The notes under the pieces were generated by a model. The model searched no databases, had not been told where the DNA came from, and saw only the letters and a program-made list of their open reading frames with translations. From Macropodus opercularis (Eukaryota > Chordata > Actinopteri > Anabantiformes > Osphronemidae): a stretch of 64,000 nucleotides of DNA. The position numbers and the translations under genes are program-made. Below are positions 8,683 to 19,620 of this stretch, in pieces; position 1 is the first letter of the stretch; each line of letters opens with the position of its first letter. The stretch is from assembly GCA_030770545.1 (NCBI GenBank), contig CM061098.1:15032001-15096000 (forward strand), read 5' to 3'.

Positions 8683-9738
8683 ATACAAAATTATGTGAAA
8701 GAGAGTTTGATCAAAATTGGACCTGCAGCTAAAACCCTTAAAATGCTGTACATGAAGGAATATTAGCAAGAGGAAAGGACTTTACAGTCCTGGAATGACA
8801 TTAGAACATGCAGGGAATGTCAGAACTAGTCACATGATTCACTTGGCTGAGATGCATTTTGAATTTTTACAGCCTGTTTCCAACAAATGACACAGTAGTT
8901 CTCATTAGTTTCCACATAACAAGTCAGGTTGGTGTAAAAAAAATCCCAAATGATGTAGAAAAAAGTGAAGCAGCTGATCTTTCCATCAGACACACTGAGC
9001 AATCCATCTAAAGACTATGCATAGAATAGAATAGAATACAATAGAAGTATGTCTCATTATATCAAAAGAAAAGAAAAATTCAAAATGTATCTCAGCCAAG
9101 TGAATCATGTGACTAGTTCTGACATTCCCTGCATGTTCTAATGTCATTCCAGTCAAACTGCTGTTGTTCCAGAATAAGTAACAGTAAAAGATACAAATCA
9201 CAGTCTCCATTTCCTGGTAACTGAAACTCTAACACAATATGATCAAAGTGATGCTGTTAATCAGACATTGACAGATTTGCTTGGGAGGATTCTTACCGAC
9301 TCAAATCACTTCAGCTCCACTTACAGACACTTCCACCTACCTGTGTAGAGGAGAGTCCTGTTCAGAGCAGAGAAGAAGCTGCTCGTTCTCCTTCGTCAGT
9401 CCCTCTGTCTATGAGCACACTGTCACATGCTCAGAGCTTTAGAGTCGAAGTCTTCAAAACAGTGCGGTAAAATCCAAACTAGTGGAACCAGTTAATTTCG
9501 TTCGCAAACGCTTCAGGCCACGCAGTCTGTTCATCTGTGTTTCTTGAATCTAAGCCAACAGAAAACAGTAAACATTACGGAATGTGAAATTCATAAATCT
9601 ACTAGAATAAAGTGGAGCTGGAAGACTAGGGACCTAGGTCGGGGCTGCAGGTGTGTTGGAGGGCAGAGAGTAACTGCAACAATGTTGGAGGGATTAATAG
9701 GACAGTGCAAGTGGAAAGGGCTGTGGTCTTGTCTAGGG
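8683..9738 (-). other. NLR-C upstream paralog 1: remnant of non-coding first exon
   Basis: No coding sequence is supported. From about 8,870 to 9,480 the sequence parallels 30,590-31,240 and 16,880-17,340. A 5' splice site is kept on the minus strand at 9296-9300 (reads GG|TAAG or G|GTAAG after GAGTC), equivalent to the first-exon donor of the intact NLR-C gene at 31,052. I read it as the 5' exon and promoter of a lost or truncated NLR-C copy. Confidence 0.55.
8790..9152. repeat. 78-bp inverted repeat
   Basis: Bases 8790-8867 and 9075-9152 are reverse complements of each other with a single mismatch, separated by 207 bp. The right arm corresponds to sequence also present in the paralogous NLR-C upstream regions (about 16,890 and 30,750). 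The left arm is therefore the added, inverted copy. A transcript across it could fold into a long hairpin. Confidence 0.9.
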
Positions 9739-10476
9739 CAGAGGTGCCCACACTTTTTCAGCGTGTGAGCTACTTATAAAATGACCATGTCAAAATGATC
9801 TACTTATTATAAAAACGCAAAACATATTTATTTTAAAATATATTGAGTCTTCTTTATTTGTACAATATATGTTGATGTATCTTGCATTATTGCATGAACC
9901 CATATTGAATCAACCTCAGTATCATCCTGAAAAAGGTAGCACATGAATGTAGCGACTGGCTTCAGTAAAACAACGTCTTGAAAGCGTTTGTCAAACTCTG
10001 ACAGACAGTTCTCAGTCTGCTCTGTGTCAAGCTGCGCACATGTCTTCCGTTGCGTCTCCAGCTCTGACGCAAGGTTTTGGAAGTTGCCCAAATCATGGCG
10101 CTGCAGCTTTTTTCGTCTGAAAGAATGAACTGAGCTGATCATACTGATCACGTTTTTGTCTTTTCCTTGCAGCTCTACGTTAAGGTCATTCAACATGTTG
10201 GTCAGATCGGTTAGAATCTAGCAGCCACTGATCGTCATTTAGTTGGTTACTACACGGAAAAACTCCTTAATCTCCTGATAGAGCTCTCGAAATCTTTGCA
10301 GGAATTTCCCTCGACTAAGCCATCTCACGTCAGTGTGTAGCAACAACCGAGATCTGGCATGAATGGAACTGGCGATCTTTGTTGGCTGACGATTATGTTT
10401 TTTTTTTAATGCTATGCAATCTGCCCACTTTGTGATCGACTGGTAGATCGCGATCGGCGTATTGGGCACCCCTAGA
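9739..10476 (-). mobile_element. hAT-family transposon fossil
   Basis: The ends are terminal-inverted-repeat-like: CAGAGGTGCCCA on the left, and reverse complement TAGGGGTGCCCA near the right. Minus-strand frames at 9828-10196 and 10239-10469 show a hAT transposase of the GTF2IRD2/ZBED-like group, with the block 'HTDVRWLSRGKFLQRFREL'. Frameshifts and stops break it, and the N-terminal half is missing. The flanks GTCTAGGG (9731-9738) and CTCTAGGG (10477-10484) fit an aged 8-bp duplication. The paralogous site at 17606-17613 lacks the insertion. Confidence 0.82.
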
Positions 10477-10484
10477 CTCTAGGG

Positions 10485-12680
10485 GATAGGGCAGTGGTGG
10501 AGAGATGAGGCTAGAGCAGACTGTGAAGTTAAGTGCACCAGTGTGAGTACTGGTCTTCTATATCTTCATTAACATGAGCCCTGTCGCGTAAGAGGTCAGT
10601 TGACCTGGCAAAAATCTGTTGGACCAAAACGTTTTGGTATTTCAGTTGTACCAGACACATCTACACCATCTACAGGTGCTGTGAAGAACTGTGAAAGTGA
10701 CAAACCAGAAATGCGAATCCATAGATTTGAGTTTACTTATTCCACTGTATCAGACTGAACCCTATGAGGAGAGCCAAGAACGTGAGTGAGATTGAAAGAT
10801 TTATTAATTAGGATGAGATTTTGAAACTAATGGTTGAATATTCTTATCAAATCCATTCAAATCATATTGATGTTGGATCCCTGAAGTGGTTTCATGTGAT
10901 GTTACAAATACTGCCTTAGTTAGAGATTACTAGACTGACAGACTGACTAGGATTTGTTTGCAGACAGTCACCATCTGAATCCCATACTGGGCATTACCAC
11001 GACTGATGTCTGCTCTGTACAGAGCCCAATAGGGCCAATAACAATAACAGGGTGAGGACCCAAGTGCACAACCCACACTAGATATACAGAATATTACAGA
11101 TTTAATGAACAGAGGCAAAGAATATAAACGTGAAGGTTGATAAATATTAACTAACAAAAAATGCAGAAGGGTATTAAGTAAAACACCACCAATGCAGGAA
11201 AAACTAGCTGCCAGATATTGATGAACAAGATAAGAAAGGCAGAAGAACATCGATCACTAAACAGAGTAACAATAAACAACATGCTGGGGAACAGGAGCAA
11301 CACACAAGGGTTCACCTAAAAGGGTACAGAAATAGAGTAACAGCGTCAACCAAAGTAACAACAACAGGTAAGCACACAAAACGAGCAACAAAGAATACAT
11401 TGACTGACAGATACAGAGTAGAAGGTAACAAACAAACTTACTGGGCAACAGACTACCAACGAACTGACAAGTGTAATGGAGCAGCTTAGGACTGATGAGG
11501 GCCAGAAACAGGAAACAAAACTGGAAATGTCATATGAACAGAGACACACACTCATGTGGAGGCAAAAACCTGTTAGGAACCTGGTGAAAGAATCAAAAAC
11601 CAATCAAAGTTGTCTTTCTGTTGTCTTTTATTCTTGCAAGAAGAGAAGTACACAGAGTCAGTGCAAAACTGTCCTGCCTGAGTGTAGTTCTGAAGTCATC
11701 TCGCCTGTGCCTACCTAAATACCTCCTCCGTTGCGAGGGAGTAAAGATGTATCTTCTCATTAGCTCAGTCTCAAACAAAGACAGCCCACAAGGGACTTAT
11801 CAGCCCACAACTCAGGGTCAGTCACTGCCTTGCACCAGGAGAAAAGTGTAACAGAAACAAAGTAAATCAAAGTTCTGCTGCCATGCTCTCATGGCCATGG
11901 TCCATGCTGTAAAACAATTTTAACTAAACAGTATCTCCCTAGCTCCCTTTCCCATGGGAAAGAGAAGGCTCACTATTCTAAAATATTTCTTTAAGCAAGT
12001 ATATAACTCATTCTATGATTACTTTGCTTAGTAGAGATACATATGAGAATATATCAAGTAATATGAATCAGAGTTCTGTCACAAGGGAAAATACCCATAT
12101 AGTAAAATTTCCATTACAACTCACCAGTCAGGATAAAAACACAGCTTCTCCAAAGGCCGGAGGACCAATTTGTAACAGTGAGATGAACCACGCAGAAGGG
12201 TTGACACAAAATAAACCATTGTCTGCCACACAACTTCAATTCAACAGCAGTTATCTCAAGACACTTTACAATTAAAGTTTATGACCTTACACAACTAAAC
12301 CCAAGAAATCCCACATACAGAAAGCTTTTAATTGTAGCCAATCAATAAATTGTACATTTTAACAGCAACAGGAAAAACTCCCTCTCTAGAGAGGAAGAAA
12401 CAGGCTCAATGTGGGCGGCCATCTGCCTTGACCTAAAATTGTTGGATCTGCAGATTAATTACTGTACGTGTTCATGATTAAGATGACTGCTCTCCTTGTA
12501 GCTACAAGGGAATGAGACAAAAGATGACGGATTCATTTCCCTAAATGTAACAACAGCATCATCAGATAAACATCTGCTGTAGTAGAACTTCCTTCCACTA
12601 TTGTTATGGTAAATTCAAATGTTAGTATTAGTTAGTAAAAGTTATTATTAAACTATCAATCTCAACCCCATAAGTCAGGA
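10485..12680. other. Non-coding, repeat-derived stretch
   Basis: Only short, unconvincing ORFs occur here. The part at 10,485-10,560 continues the NLR-C paralog after the hAT insertion (compare 17,614-17,680). From about 11,030 to 12,300 the sequence is A-rich and looks like old interspersed repeats; 11,040-11,100 resembles 15,835-15,900. I cannot assign a family. Confidence 0.4.
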
Positions 12681-12689
12681 CAAGATCAA

Positions 12690-13060
12690 GAGTATGATTA
12701 AGACAGTGACTGGGTTTATTTTCAGTTCTGACTGATTTATCTCCCCCAGGTGAGCCTGGGAGCCAATGTTGTACTTTGTTGTACTTTCTGAAACAGAATG
12801 AGAAGTGACCATTTCATTTTAAGTGGTAGAGGCAAATGTGATTCATATGAAAACCAGTTTGTCTGAACAGAGCAGCAACGCCTCAGTCAGGACCTGATTG
12901 CTCGATTATTATTGAATGGATGTTTAATGTAGTTCATATTGAAAGGATTATACATGTACAAACTATAAATACAGAGTCCAGGTCTGGTTGAATCTGCTGG
13001 GTAGACTGATCACCATGAACCTCTGAGCTCTCCTCATCAACTCTGTACAGAAAATGTACC
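12690..13060 (-). pseudogene. Degenerate NLR-C exon remnants
   Basis: Two patches resemble exons of the intact gene downstream. Bases 12,960-13,055 match the 79-bp exon at 26,316-26,394 (encoding a 'DEESSEVHGDQST'-like peptide). Bases 12,780-12,900 match the intron side of the coiled-coil exon, and 12,728-12,755 keeps a short piece of the FISNA end ('GSPGGD'-like). The NACHT core is absent. This is a relic of another gene copy. Confidence 0.6.
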
Positions 13061-13439
13061 TTAATAATGAAAAACATGCCCTAAAAGAGGTCAACCCAAA
13101 TTAACTAAACAAAACATAATTGTAAATTTTAATTATACCATAAGCACCACTATAAACAAAGAAAAAACCTGACCTGACAAAAGACACACAAGGGCAACAT
13201 ATATACTGGTTGGCCAAACCAGTCACAACACAAGGGGGTCAACATTATCAATACTAACACCTAAACACTAAGCAATAAACTCCACAGACCTCTTAGAATA
13301 CAAAATAAAAGAACAAAGTAAAGCAACAACAACAAAAAAGGAACTTTCCATTATAACTATAAGAATGAACAAAACACTTTCCTGCTTTCTTTCACCCCTC
13401 AAGTAATTTAGCCAGATGGCACAGTCCAGGCCTCTTGGA

Positions 13440-14060
13440 AGCATTAAAGCCTGACGCCAGCCTCACTGCATCCCTTTGCCTGGATGCGCCTAGTTGGACC
13501 AACAGACTGGTAAGTTATGGGGGGGCTGAAGTTGTGGCCACCACAGGGACAATCAATCGATGCAGGGTGGGACAGTGGATTGTACCAGGGATTGGTTGAA
13601 GATCTTTGTGAAGAGTTCAGCTGGTCTGCACAATCCCTCAGCAAACATCCTGTGTCGCCATCAGGCCCAGTCTCCTTCCTCGGATTGACGGCTCACCTCG
13701 TATTCATCAAGAGTGAGGATTGTGCTGCTGTGCGCAATGTCGCGTAGCTACGCCGCCTTTGGTCCAGCGACTTTGAAGCGGGCAAAGAAGATGTTCAATT
13801 CCTCTGCTAGTGTGAGGTCACCTTCAGCAGGTTCGAGGTTGGACCTGTAGTTGGTGAGGTGCTGGACACCCTGCCACACCTACCGGCTGTTGTTACTGTC
13901 CAGGTGGTCCTCAGTCCTCCTCCTCGTGTCTGCTTTGGCTTCTCTGGTGCCTCTCTTCAAATTGGCTCGGTCTGCGCTGTACAGATCTCTGTTGCCAGAC
14001 CTGTAGGCGTTGTTCCTCTTCCTTCCAGTAATTACACGATCAGTAATATTGATTAGATGC
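13440..14060 (-). mobile_element. L2/CR1-like LINE fragment
   Basis: Minus-strand translation, in broken frames, gives reverse-transcriptase-flanking sequence of fish L2/CR1-type LINEs. Examples are 'YRSGNRDLYSADRANLKRG', a 'VWQGVQHLTNYR'-like stretch, an 'ELNIFFARF' block and 'LRDCADQL...NQSL'. Stops and small deletions make it non-functional. The order of blocks fits a single 5'-truncated insertion. Confidence 0.72.
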
Positions 14061-14119
14061 TGCCGAGCAGGAACATTAACAGAAAACAAATGCTGCTGAA
14101 AATGATTTGCTCTATAGAG

Positions 14120-14254
14120 CAGAAGTCCCCAATCATCTGTCCGTGGGTCATTTGGTACCAGGGTGTCAGAAAGGCTGAATATATTGCTATTATTATTGAA
14201 AATATTGTCTTACACAAAACTAGTCCGCGGCACAAAAAATGTTGGGGACCATAG
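14120..14254. mobile_element. Probable hAT-type MITE
   Basis: A 135-bp non-coding segment runs from CAGAAGTCCCCAA to TTGGGGACCATAG. Its ends are imperfect inverted repeats of the CAG-N-GGTCCCCAAC kind found in short hAT elements. The flanking 8-mers do not match well, so the exact borders are uncertain. Confidence 0.5.
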
Positions 14255-14367
14255 AACATAAAAGCGCAAACTATACGTGATCAGATCTAATTAACGAACA
14301 CTTAACTGTAACTTTATGATTCTGAGTATCGACTGTGTTACAACATACATTATTGTTTTCGTATTGT

Positions 14368-15366
14368 TCACTGTATTTTGCACACTTTCTCTTTTACTGC
14401 TGCAGCTAAAGCTCCTCCTCCAGCTCCTACTCCAGCTCCCACTGCAGCTCCCACTGCAACTCCCACTCCATATCCCACTCCAGCTCCCACTGCAACTCCC
14501 ACTGGACCACCGACCACTCCAACTGCTGCTCCGATAGCTGCTCCAGTTTGTGCTGCAACAATTCCTCCAACACCTGCTCCAGCTGCTGCTCCACTAACTG
14601 CACCCAACCCCATAGCTGACAAAATAAAACTATTGTTTTTTTTTGCCATTTTTCTTGTTTCTTTTCGATCCATGTTTGGATTTTCCTTCAGAAGACGTTC
14701 TTGTTCTTCTCTTGTGGCTCTCTCTGCTTCTCTGAACATCTCGTTGGTGTAGTGGTTTCCTCCATTTGTTTGAACCATCTTGTTGATCTTCTCCAGCAGC
14801 TCTATGACTTGACCTCGACCCTCTTCTCTGTTGTTAAAAACATGATATCCTCCCTCACACTGTTTGACAAGCTTGCAGAGATTTGAATCTTTGTCAATGA
14901 AGTCCTCTATTGGCATATTATTTGCTTTCAGATCGTCTCCACGAGTGAACAGAACCATAGTGTAGCGTCTGGCCTCTTCACCAAAGGTAGCTTGAATAAT
15001 CTTGACTGTTTCGTTTTCTTCTTCTGTGAATCTGCCGAGTTGGATCACAACCAGGAAGACATGAGGACCAGGAGCAGCACATGAGATGCATCTAGAGATC
15101 TCCACCTTCAATTCCGCTTGGGTTGTTTTAGTGTCAAACAGACCCGGAGTGTCAATAACAATCAGTGTTTGATCTTCAAACTCTGCTGTTTCTGTCTGAC
15201 ATTCTGTTGTCACAGTGGCAGGAGACATTTCCGACTTAAACGCATCTTTCCTCCCTAAGATGGTGTTTCCTGTTGCGCTCTTCCCAACTCCAGTTTTTCC
15301 AACAAGAACAATTCTGATTTCTGGTTGCTCTTCCTCTGTTGGAGAAATTACAAAGTCAGTTTTCAT
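14368..15366 (-). CDS. GTPase IMAP family member (GIMAP/AIG1)
   Basis: This is a 332-aa AIG1-type GTPase. GIMAPs are membrane-associated GTPases of immune cells; many copies exist in fish. Seen: G1 (P-loop) GKTGVGKS at residues 23-30, G3 DTPG at 72-75, a G4-like TRGDD at 141-145, and a conserved box between G3 and G4. A charged coiled-coil-like stretch follows at 205-245. The C-terminus (about 250-325) is a Gly/Ala/Val-rich hydrophobic repeat that could form membrane hairpins. The start was chosen at the first Met, nine residues before the acidic linker and P-loop. An acceptor-like 'tgctgag' lies just upstream, so a non-coding 5' exon is possible. The ORF is intact in one exon, between NLR-C copies. 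Which GIMAP member it is cannot be told. Confidence 0.93.
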   Translation of the reverse strand: MKTDFVISPTEEEQPEIRIVLVGKTGVGKSATGNTILGRKDAFKSEMSPATVTTECQTETAEFEDQTLIVIDTPGLFDTKTTQAELKVEISRCISCAAPGPHVFLVVIQLGRFTEEENETVKIIQATFGEEARRYTMVLFTRGDDLKANNMPIEDFIDKDSNLCKLVKQCEGGYHVFNNREEGRGQVIELLEKINKMVQTNGGNHYTNEMFREAERATREEQERLLKENPNMDRKETRKMAKKNNSFILSAMGLGAVSGAAAGAGVGGIVAAQTGAAIGAAVGVVGGPVGVAVGAGVGYGVGVAVGAAVGAGVGAGGGALAAAVKEKVCKIQ

Positions 15367-15399
15367 TTTCTCAGCAGTAAAAACAATTTACTAACATTC

Positions 15400-16860
15400 T
15401 GGTTTATTATAACAAGTAGTATACATAGTACAATGATCCAGTACATGTCCATATGAAACTGCTCAGGCTCTTTCTGCTTCCTCCTGCTACTATGGTTCAT
15501 ATTTTGACTATAGCTTCCATGTCACAGTTTCAAGCTCCCAATGCTTCACTGACCACCAGCTCCAAGTGGTGTTTCCACTGTACATCCTCTCCAGGGAGAG
15601 TTTGTCTACAAACATTTAACTACTGCTTCAAATCTCAGTTGGCTGAAAACAGGAAACTATGATTGAAGTATTCCTCTAAAGGAAACACTTTAGACTGACT
15701 AAAGTATGATGGTGAAAAGAACAGGGGCGATTCACCACAGTAATTTACACCACTAGTTTGTGGCACAGACACTACCATACTGCGAAACTTTAAAATGAGG
15801 AAGCTCACAAAGAACCTATGGTCTCACAAAACAGACAGACCAACAGGGGTATTGGACCCACGCGAACAACCCACACAACAGAATTACAATGCTATATTAT
15901 TAATATTTTATTAAACACAAGATTAATACTAGATAAAAACAAACCAGGACAAAAAAGCTCATCCAACAGAGAAACATTTTTATCTCCTATGTGTCAATGG
16001 AAGATTGGAAATAGCTGGTTTCCTTTTTTTTCCTTTCAAAATGAAAATCAGCTGGCATACTCATACCAATCATACACGGACCATTTACTACTTTGGGTCC
16101 ACATCAATAACTCATGTTGTGACAGTTAGCCCTCCAGCCCCTGTGGTTCTGTCCTGTTTTTGTTTTTCTTCTGTCCCTTGTGTCCTTGTAATTATTACAT
16201 GCACCTAGTAGCCCACATTCTTATGGGTAGTCAGGCATCTAGTTTTCCTGCATGTGCAGAGATTTTGAGTTTCTCTTTTGTTACTTGTGTGTGTGTTTGG
16301 TTCTTGTGTTTATCTTTGATTTTAATTAATTTACTAATGTTCTTAGTCTTGTCCTGGTTGTACGTTTGGGTTCAGTCCTGTCTGGCAGAGGGAGTCTAGC
16401 AAGCAGTTGTTAATGACCCTAACAAAACACAAGACACAACCTATTTATCGTGGGTTTAATGAACACAGACATCTGGGCTAGTTTAATTTGGGAAGGTTCT
16501 GAATTTCATCCAAACATTCATTTCTAGATCTCATTTCTCAAGTTACAGTATGTTAAAGAGAAGTTTGTCACTTTGATATATACCACATATACTCACCGGG
16601 AAGATCATATTTGCAGGCCATCTTGTCTGCAACAGGTGGTTGATCTGCAGGCTGTTGATGAGTAGGTCTTTTAGACTTGACTCTATAAATAAAACTAAAA
16701 ATTTGAAAATCCTTAGTATGACATTGCACCAAATTCTTTATTGGGAAGAGCAATGTTCATTTCCTGAGGTGAGAGGGATCAAAGCAGTTTTCAATGGTTT
16801 CAGGGCTCCTCTGAGAATCTTCTGAGACAGTCAACACACCGAGCTTTCAGTGAAAAGTAG
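15400..16860. other. Non-coding stretch with interspersed-repeat character
   Basis: No protein gene is supported. The 15,830-16,400 part contains 'ctgtttttgtttttcttctgtccc'-type text and a 'tttaatgaacacagac' end (about 16,450) that look like a fish interspersed repeat. I cannot name the family. Confidence 0.35.
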
Positions 16861-17340
16861 CCTGCCTCAGTGTTTGCATAAAAATGCACGTCAGCCAAGT
16901 GCATCCTGTCTGACCTGTTCTGACATTCACTGATCATGTGGCTTAGATTACAGTTAAACCGCTTTAGTTTCACCTGAGAATCAGTAGCAGTAAAACAGGC
17001 AAATCACCACACTCCTGCATCTGAAACTCTGATGAATTTAACAAAAATTATGAAGCAAAGCACTATCATCCAATAACACTTACTGTCCAGTCACAAACAC
17101 AGTATGATCAAAGTGATCATCAGACATTGATAGATTTCTCTGGAAGGATTCTTACTTGCTCAACACACTTCAGCTCCAGTTACAGACTTTTTCCATCTTC
17201 ACATGTAGAGGAAACAGTCAAAGAAATAAAGGTGCTCATTCTCCCTCGTCAGTCCTGGCGTCTGTGAGTATGTTGTAACAATCTCAGCTCTTTAGATTTG
17301 AAGTCTGCGAAACAGTTGGTTGATGTCAAAACCAATGAAT
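16860..17340 (-). other. NLR-C upstream paralog 2 with first-exon donor
   Basis: This region parallels 30,740-31,240 and 9,080-9,480. A minus-strand 5' splice site (GAGCAA|GTAAGAATCC) lies at about 17,152-17,160 in the same position as in the intact gene. It is probably the non-coding first exon and promoter of the broken NLR-C copy at 17,975-18,640 or of a neighbour. The order relative to that copy is not the expected one, so a rearrangement is likely. Confidence 0.5.
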
Positions 17341-17974
17341 CCAGTTTCATTGCTTTGTGTCACACCCCCACAAACACGCAGGTACATATGCAGTATGTTC
17401 TTGTTCATGTTTGTTCATGTCTAAGCTGGCAGCAATCAGTAAACTCTATGGTATGTTTAAATTATCTACTCATAAATCTACTAGAATAAAGTGAAGCTGG
17501 AAGACTAAGGGGGCTTGGTCAGGGCTGCAGGTGAGTGGAGGGTCAGAGAGGACCTGCAATGTTGGAAGGATTCATGGGAAAGAGCAGTTGGAAAGGGCTG
17601 TGGAGTGTCTAGGGGTTAGGACAGTGGTGAAGAGATGTCGATGGAGCAGACTGTGAAGTGAAGAGCTGGTTAGTGCCTGACATTAGCAGTGGTTGTTCTC
17701 TAAACATATTATTAGTATAGAACAACTTAGTACTCACAGACTACCACAATAGATAAGATCATCTCATTTTACTGCATCATTTTTTGCCTGATTGACAGCT
17801 GGGATAAGCTCCAGCAGCCCACAACCCGGTCAAGACAGCTTCACAAATCGCTTCAGAATAAACCATTATTACCAAAGTATGCTATAGGCCTGCAAGCAGC
17901 TGAGCAGCAGACTGGCCTCAGCGGAGACCATGAGAACTTGATCAGACATTGCTATGGCTAACTGTTGTTAGCTT

Positions 17975-18262
17975 TTATTGGTGTTCTGATCGTTCTGATT
18001 GGTTTATCTCCTCCAGGTGAGCCTTCAAACATGTCTTCTTGTCTGATTGCTGTTTCTGCTTTGTCTGGTTTCCTGGATGCTATTTCATTCTGTCTGATCT
18101 CATGTTCTTCATTGATTTCTCCAGTCCCTCCCTCTGTGATATAGAAGTCTGTATAGATCTGGTTCAGAAGGGTTCCTTCTTTAGCGACGCCCTCAAACAA
18201 ACACTGGAACTTTTGTTTCAGGTTAGACTTGAGTTTACGTCGACACACTGGAGCAACAATTC
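17975..18262 (-). pseudogene. NLR-C FISNA exon truncated before the P-loop
   Basis: The minus-strand frame (from 'CRRKLKSNLKQKFQCLFEG') matches the FISNA segment that opens the NACHT exon of the intact gene (25,400-25,687). It ends at 'GGDKPIRTI', where the intact gene goes on to the Walker A motif. No NACHT, LRR or B30.2 sequence follows downstream (below 17,975). It cannot bind nucleotide as an NLR would. Confidence 0.8.
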
Positions 18263-18449
18263 CCTAATGAACAGAGGAGAAATGAAATCAATTAGAGAAT
18301 TAACAAATTTAAGTATGTGTACTTTTTTTTCAGTTTTAACAAAGACAAACAGTATCAGATCTCATACGAATGTGAGCAGAGTTTGGAAATGTAAACCTCT
18401 CCCATGCTGTGTCCATTTATATCTAATGTTCAGTGTTTAAATGTTCCTA

Positions 18450-18640
18450 CTGCTCTGCAGAAGGTCTACCAGTTCCTCCTGCTTCATTCGCCTCAGGAAG
18501 TTCAAGGTGAACACCTCCACCATCTTTACTCTTTAAGCATTTTGGGTAATCTGGCCTCAAAACCTTCTGGATCTCCTTCAGTTCATTCTTGCTTCATTCT
18601 AAGCTGGTGGAACTCACTTCAGCAGGTGGAACAGAATGAG
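18450..18640 (-). pseudogene. Degenerate NLR-C coiled-coil exon
   Basis: The minus-strand sequence matches the 229-bp exon at 25,922-26,150 ('KEIQKVLRPDYPKCL...TLNFLRRMKQEELVDLLQS'-like pieces). It contains stop codons soon after the acceptor and has lost the acidic middle. Together with 17,975-18,262 it forms one broken NLR-C gene. Confidence 0.75.
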
Positions 18641-18850
18641 AACTGAACATGAAACAATTATTTTTCTCAGGTTCCTCTCTGAGCCCAGTACATCTCATGT
18701 TTTCCAAATGGTCATAAATATGTTTCCAGAATCATCTACTTTCACCTTGTTTTCAAACACTTTAGTTTCACGTCTCAAGTAATGCCACATTCCTGTTTTT
18801 TTGTTCTGGTGTTCTCCCTTACTTAGGTTACTAGACTGACAGACTGTCTA

Positions 18851-19238
18851 TGTTAGAATTCATTTAATTACTGATGCTGTATCTTTTTATTTTGTTATCA
18901 TTGTGTGAATGTTATGTTCTACTTATTTACAGTGTGGGACATAACTTTTAAACATCTAGGGTGTGTGTGCGTAAAACAGAGCATGGTGCAGCTGACGCTC
19001 TGTCAAACCTCCACTGTTGCTGTACTGTCCTGCCCACACCCATGTGTTGTCTCTACTGACAACTCTTGTGTGAATAAAAAGCTGAACCAGGAGGAGCTTG
19101 GTGGAGTTGGCTGAGTTTGGGTGAAGCGGTAACACACTAAGATCCCACCGAGCTCCCCTTGTACAAGTAAAACTTTGAACGGCTTATTGAACCGTATCTC
19201 CAAGTGTTACGAGCGCTGTTGGTGATTTAAACCCAACA
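18851..19238 (+). repeat. Solo LTR related to the provirus
   Basis: This 388-bp element starts TGTTAGA and ends ACCCAACA. A direct 5-bp duplication GTCTA lies on both sides (18,846-18,850 and 19,239-19,243). An AATAAAAAGCTGA block at about 19,074 and a 'CTCCCCTTGTACAAGTAAAA' block align by eye with the 5' LTR at 350-766. No internal viral sequence adjoins it, so it is a solo LTR left by LTR-LTR recombination. Confidence 0.87.
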
Positions 19239-19289
19239 GTCTAGGACTTATTTATCGGTTTGGGGCCCGCTTTTATAATAAAGCGAGCA

Positions 19290-19620
19290 AGAATACAAGC
19301 TGCGTGGCTCAAGTGTAGACAGGTGGGGGTGTGTACTCTGCGACCGCCGGACGCCAGAGCGCCTCAAAGGAAAGATCTACAAAACAGTTGTCCGCCCAGT
19401 GGCCCTCTACGGGTCCGAATGCTGGCCCGCCTCAACCAAGCATGAGCAAGCCATCAACACCATGGAAATGTGTATGCACCGCTGGAGCCTTGGCCTTACG
19501 AGGTGGGATCTGGTTACCAACGAGGACGTCCGGAAGAGACTAGGAGTGGCTCCCATCAGGGACAAGATGCTCGAATCGTGCCTATGTAAAGTAACTCAAC
19601 AACACTCATTTGTATGCATT
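19290..19620 (+). mobile_element. RTE-like LINE fragment (RT C-terminal part)
   Basis: The plus-strand frame contains 'LKGKIYKTVVRPVALYGSEC' followed by 'EMCMHRWSLGLTRWDLVTNE' and 'RKRLGVAPIRDKMLES'. This is the end of the reverse transcriptase and following region of RTE-like non-LTR retrotransposons. It is a short 5'-truncated relic immediately downstream of the solo LTR. Confidence 0.8.

Noticed and set aside
11476..12275. Possible second LTR or short genes around 11.5-12.3 kb
   Set aside because: I looked for TG...CA ends with a 5-bp duplication and for similarity to the provirus LTR and found neither. The ORFs are short and random-looking.
14378..14752. Plus-strand Thr/Pro/Ala repeat protein
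   Set aside because: Antisense shadow of the Gly/Ala/Val-rich GIMAP C-terminus.
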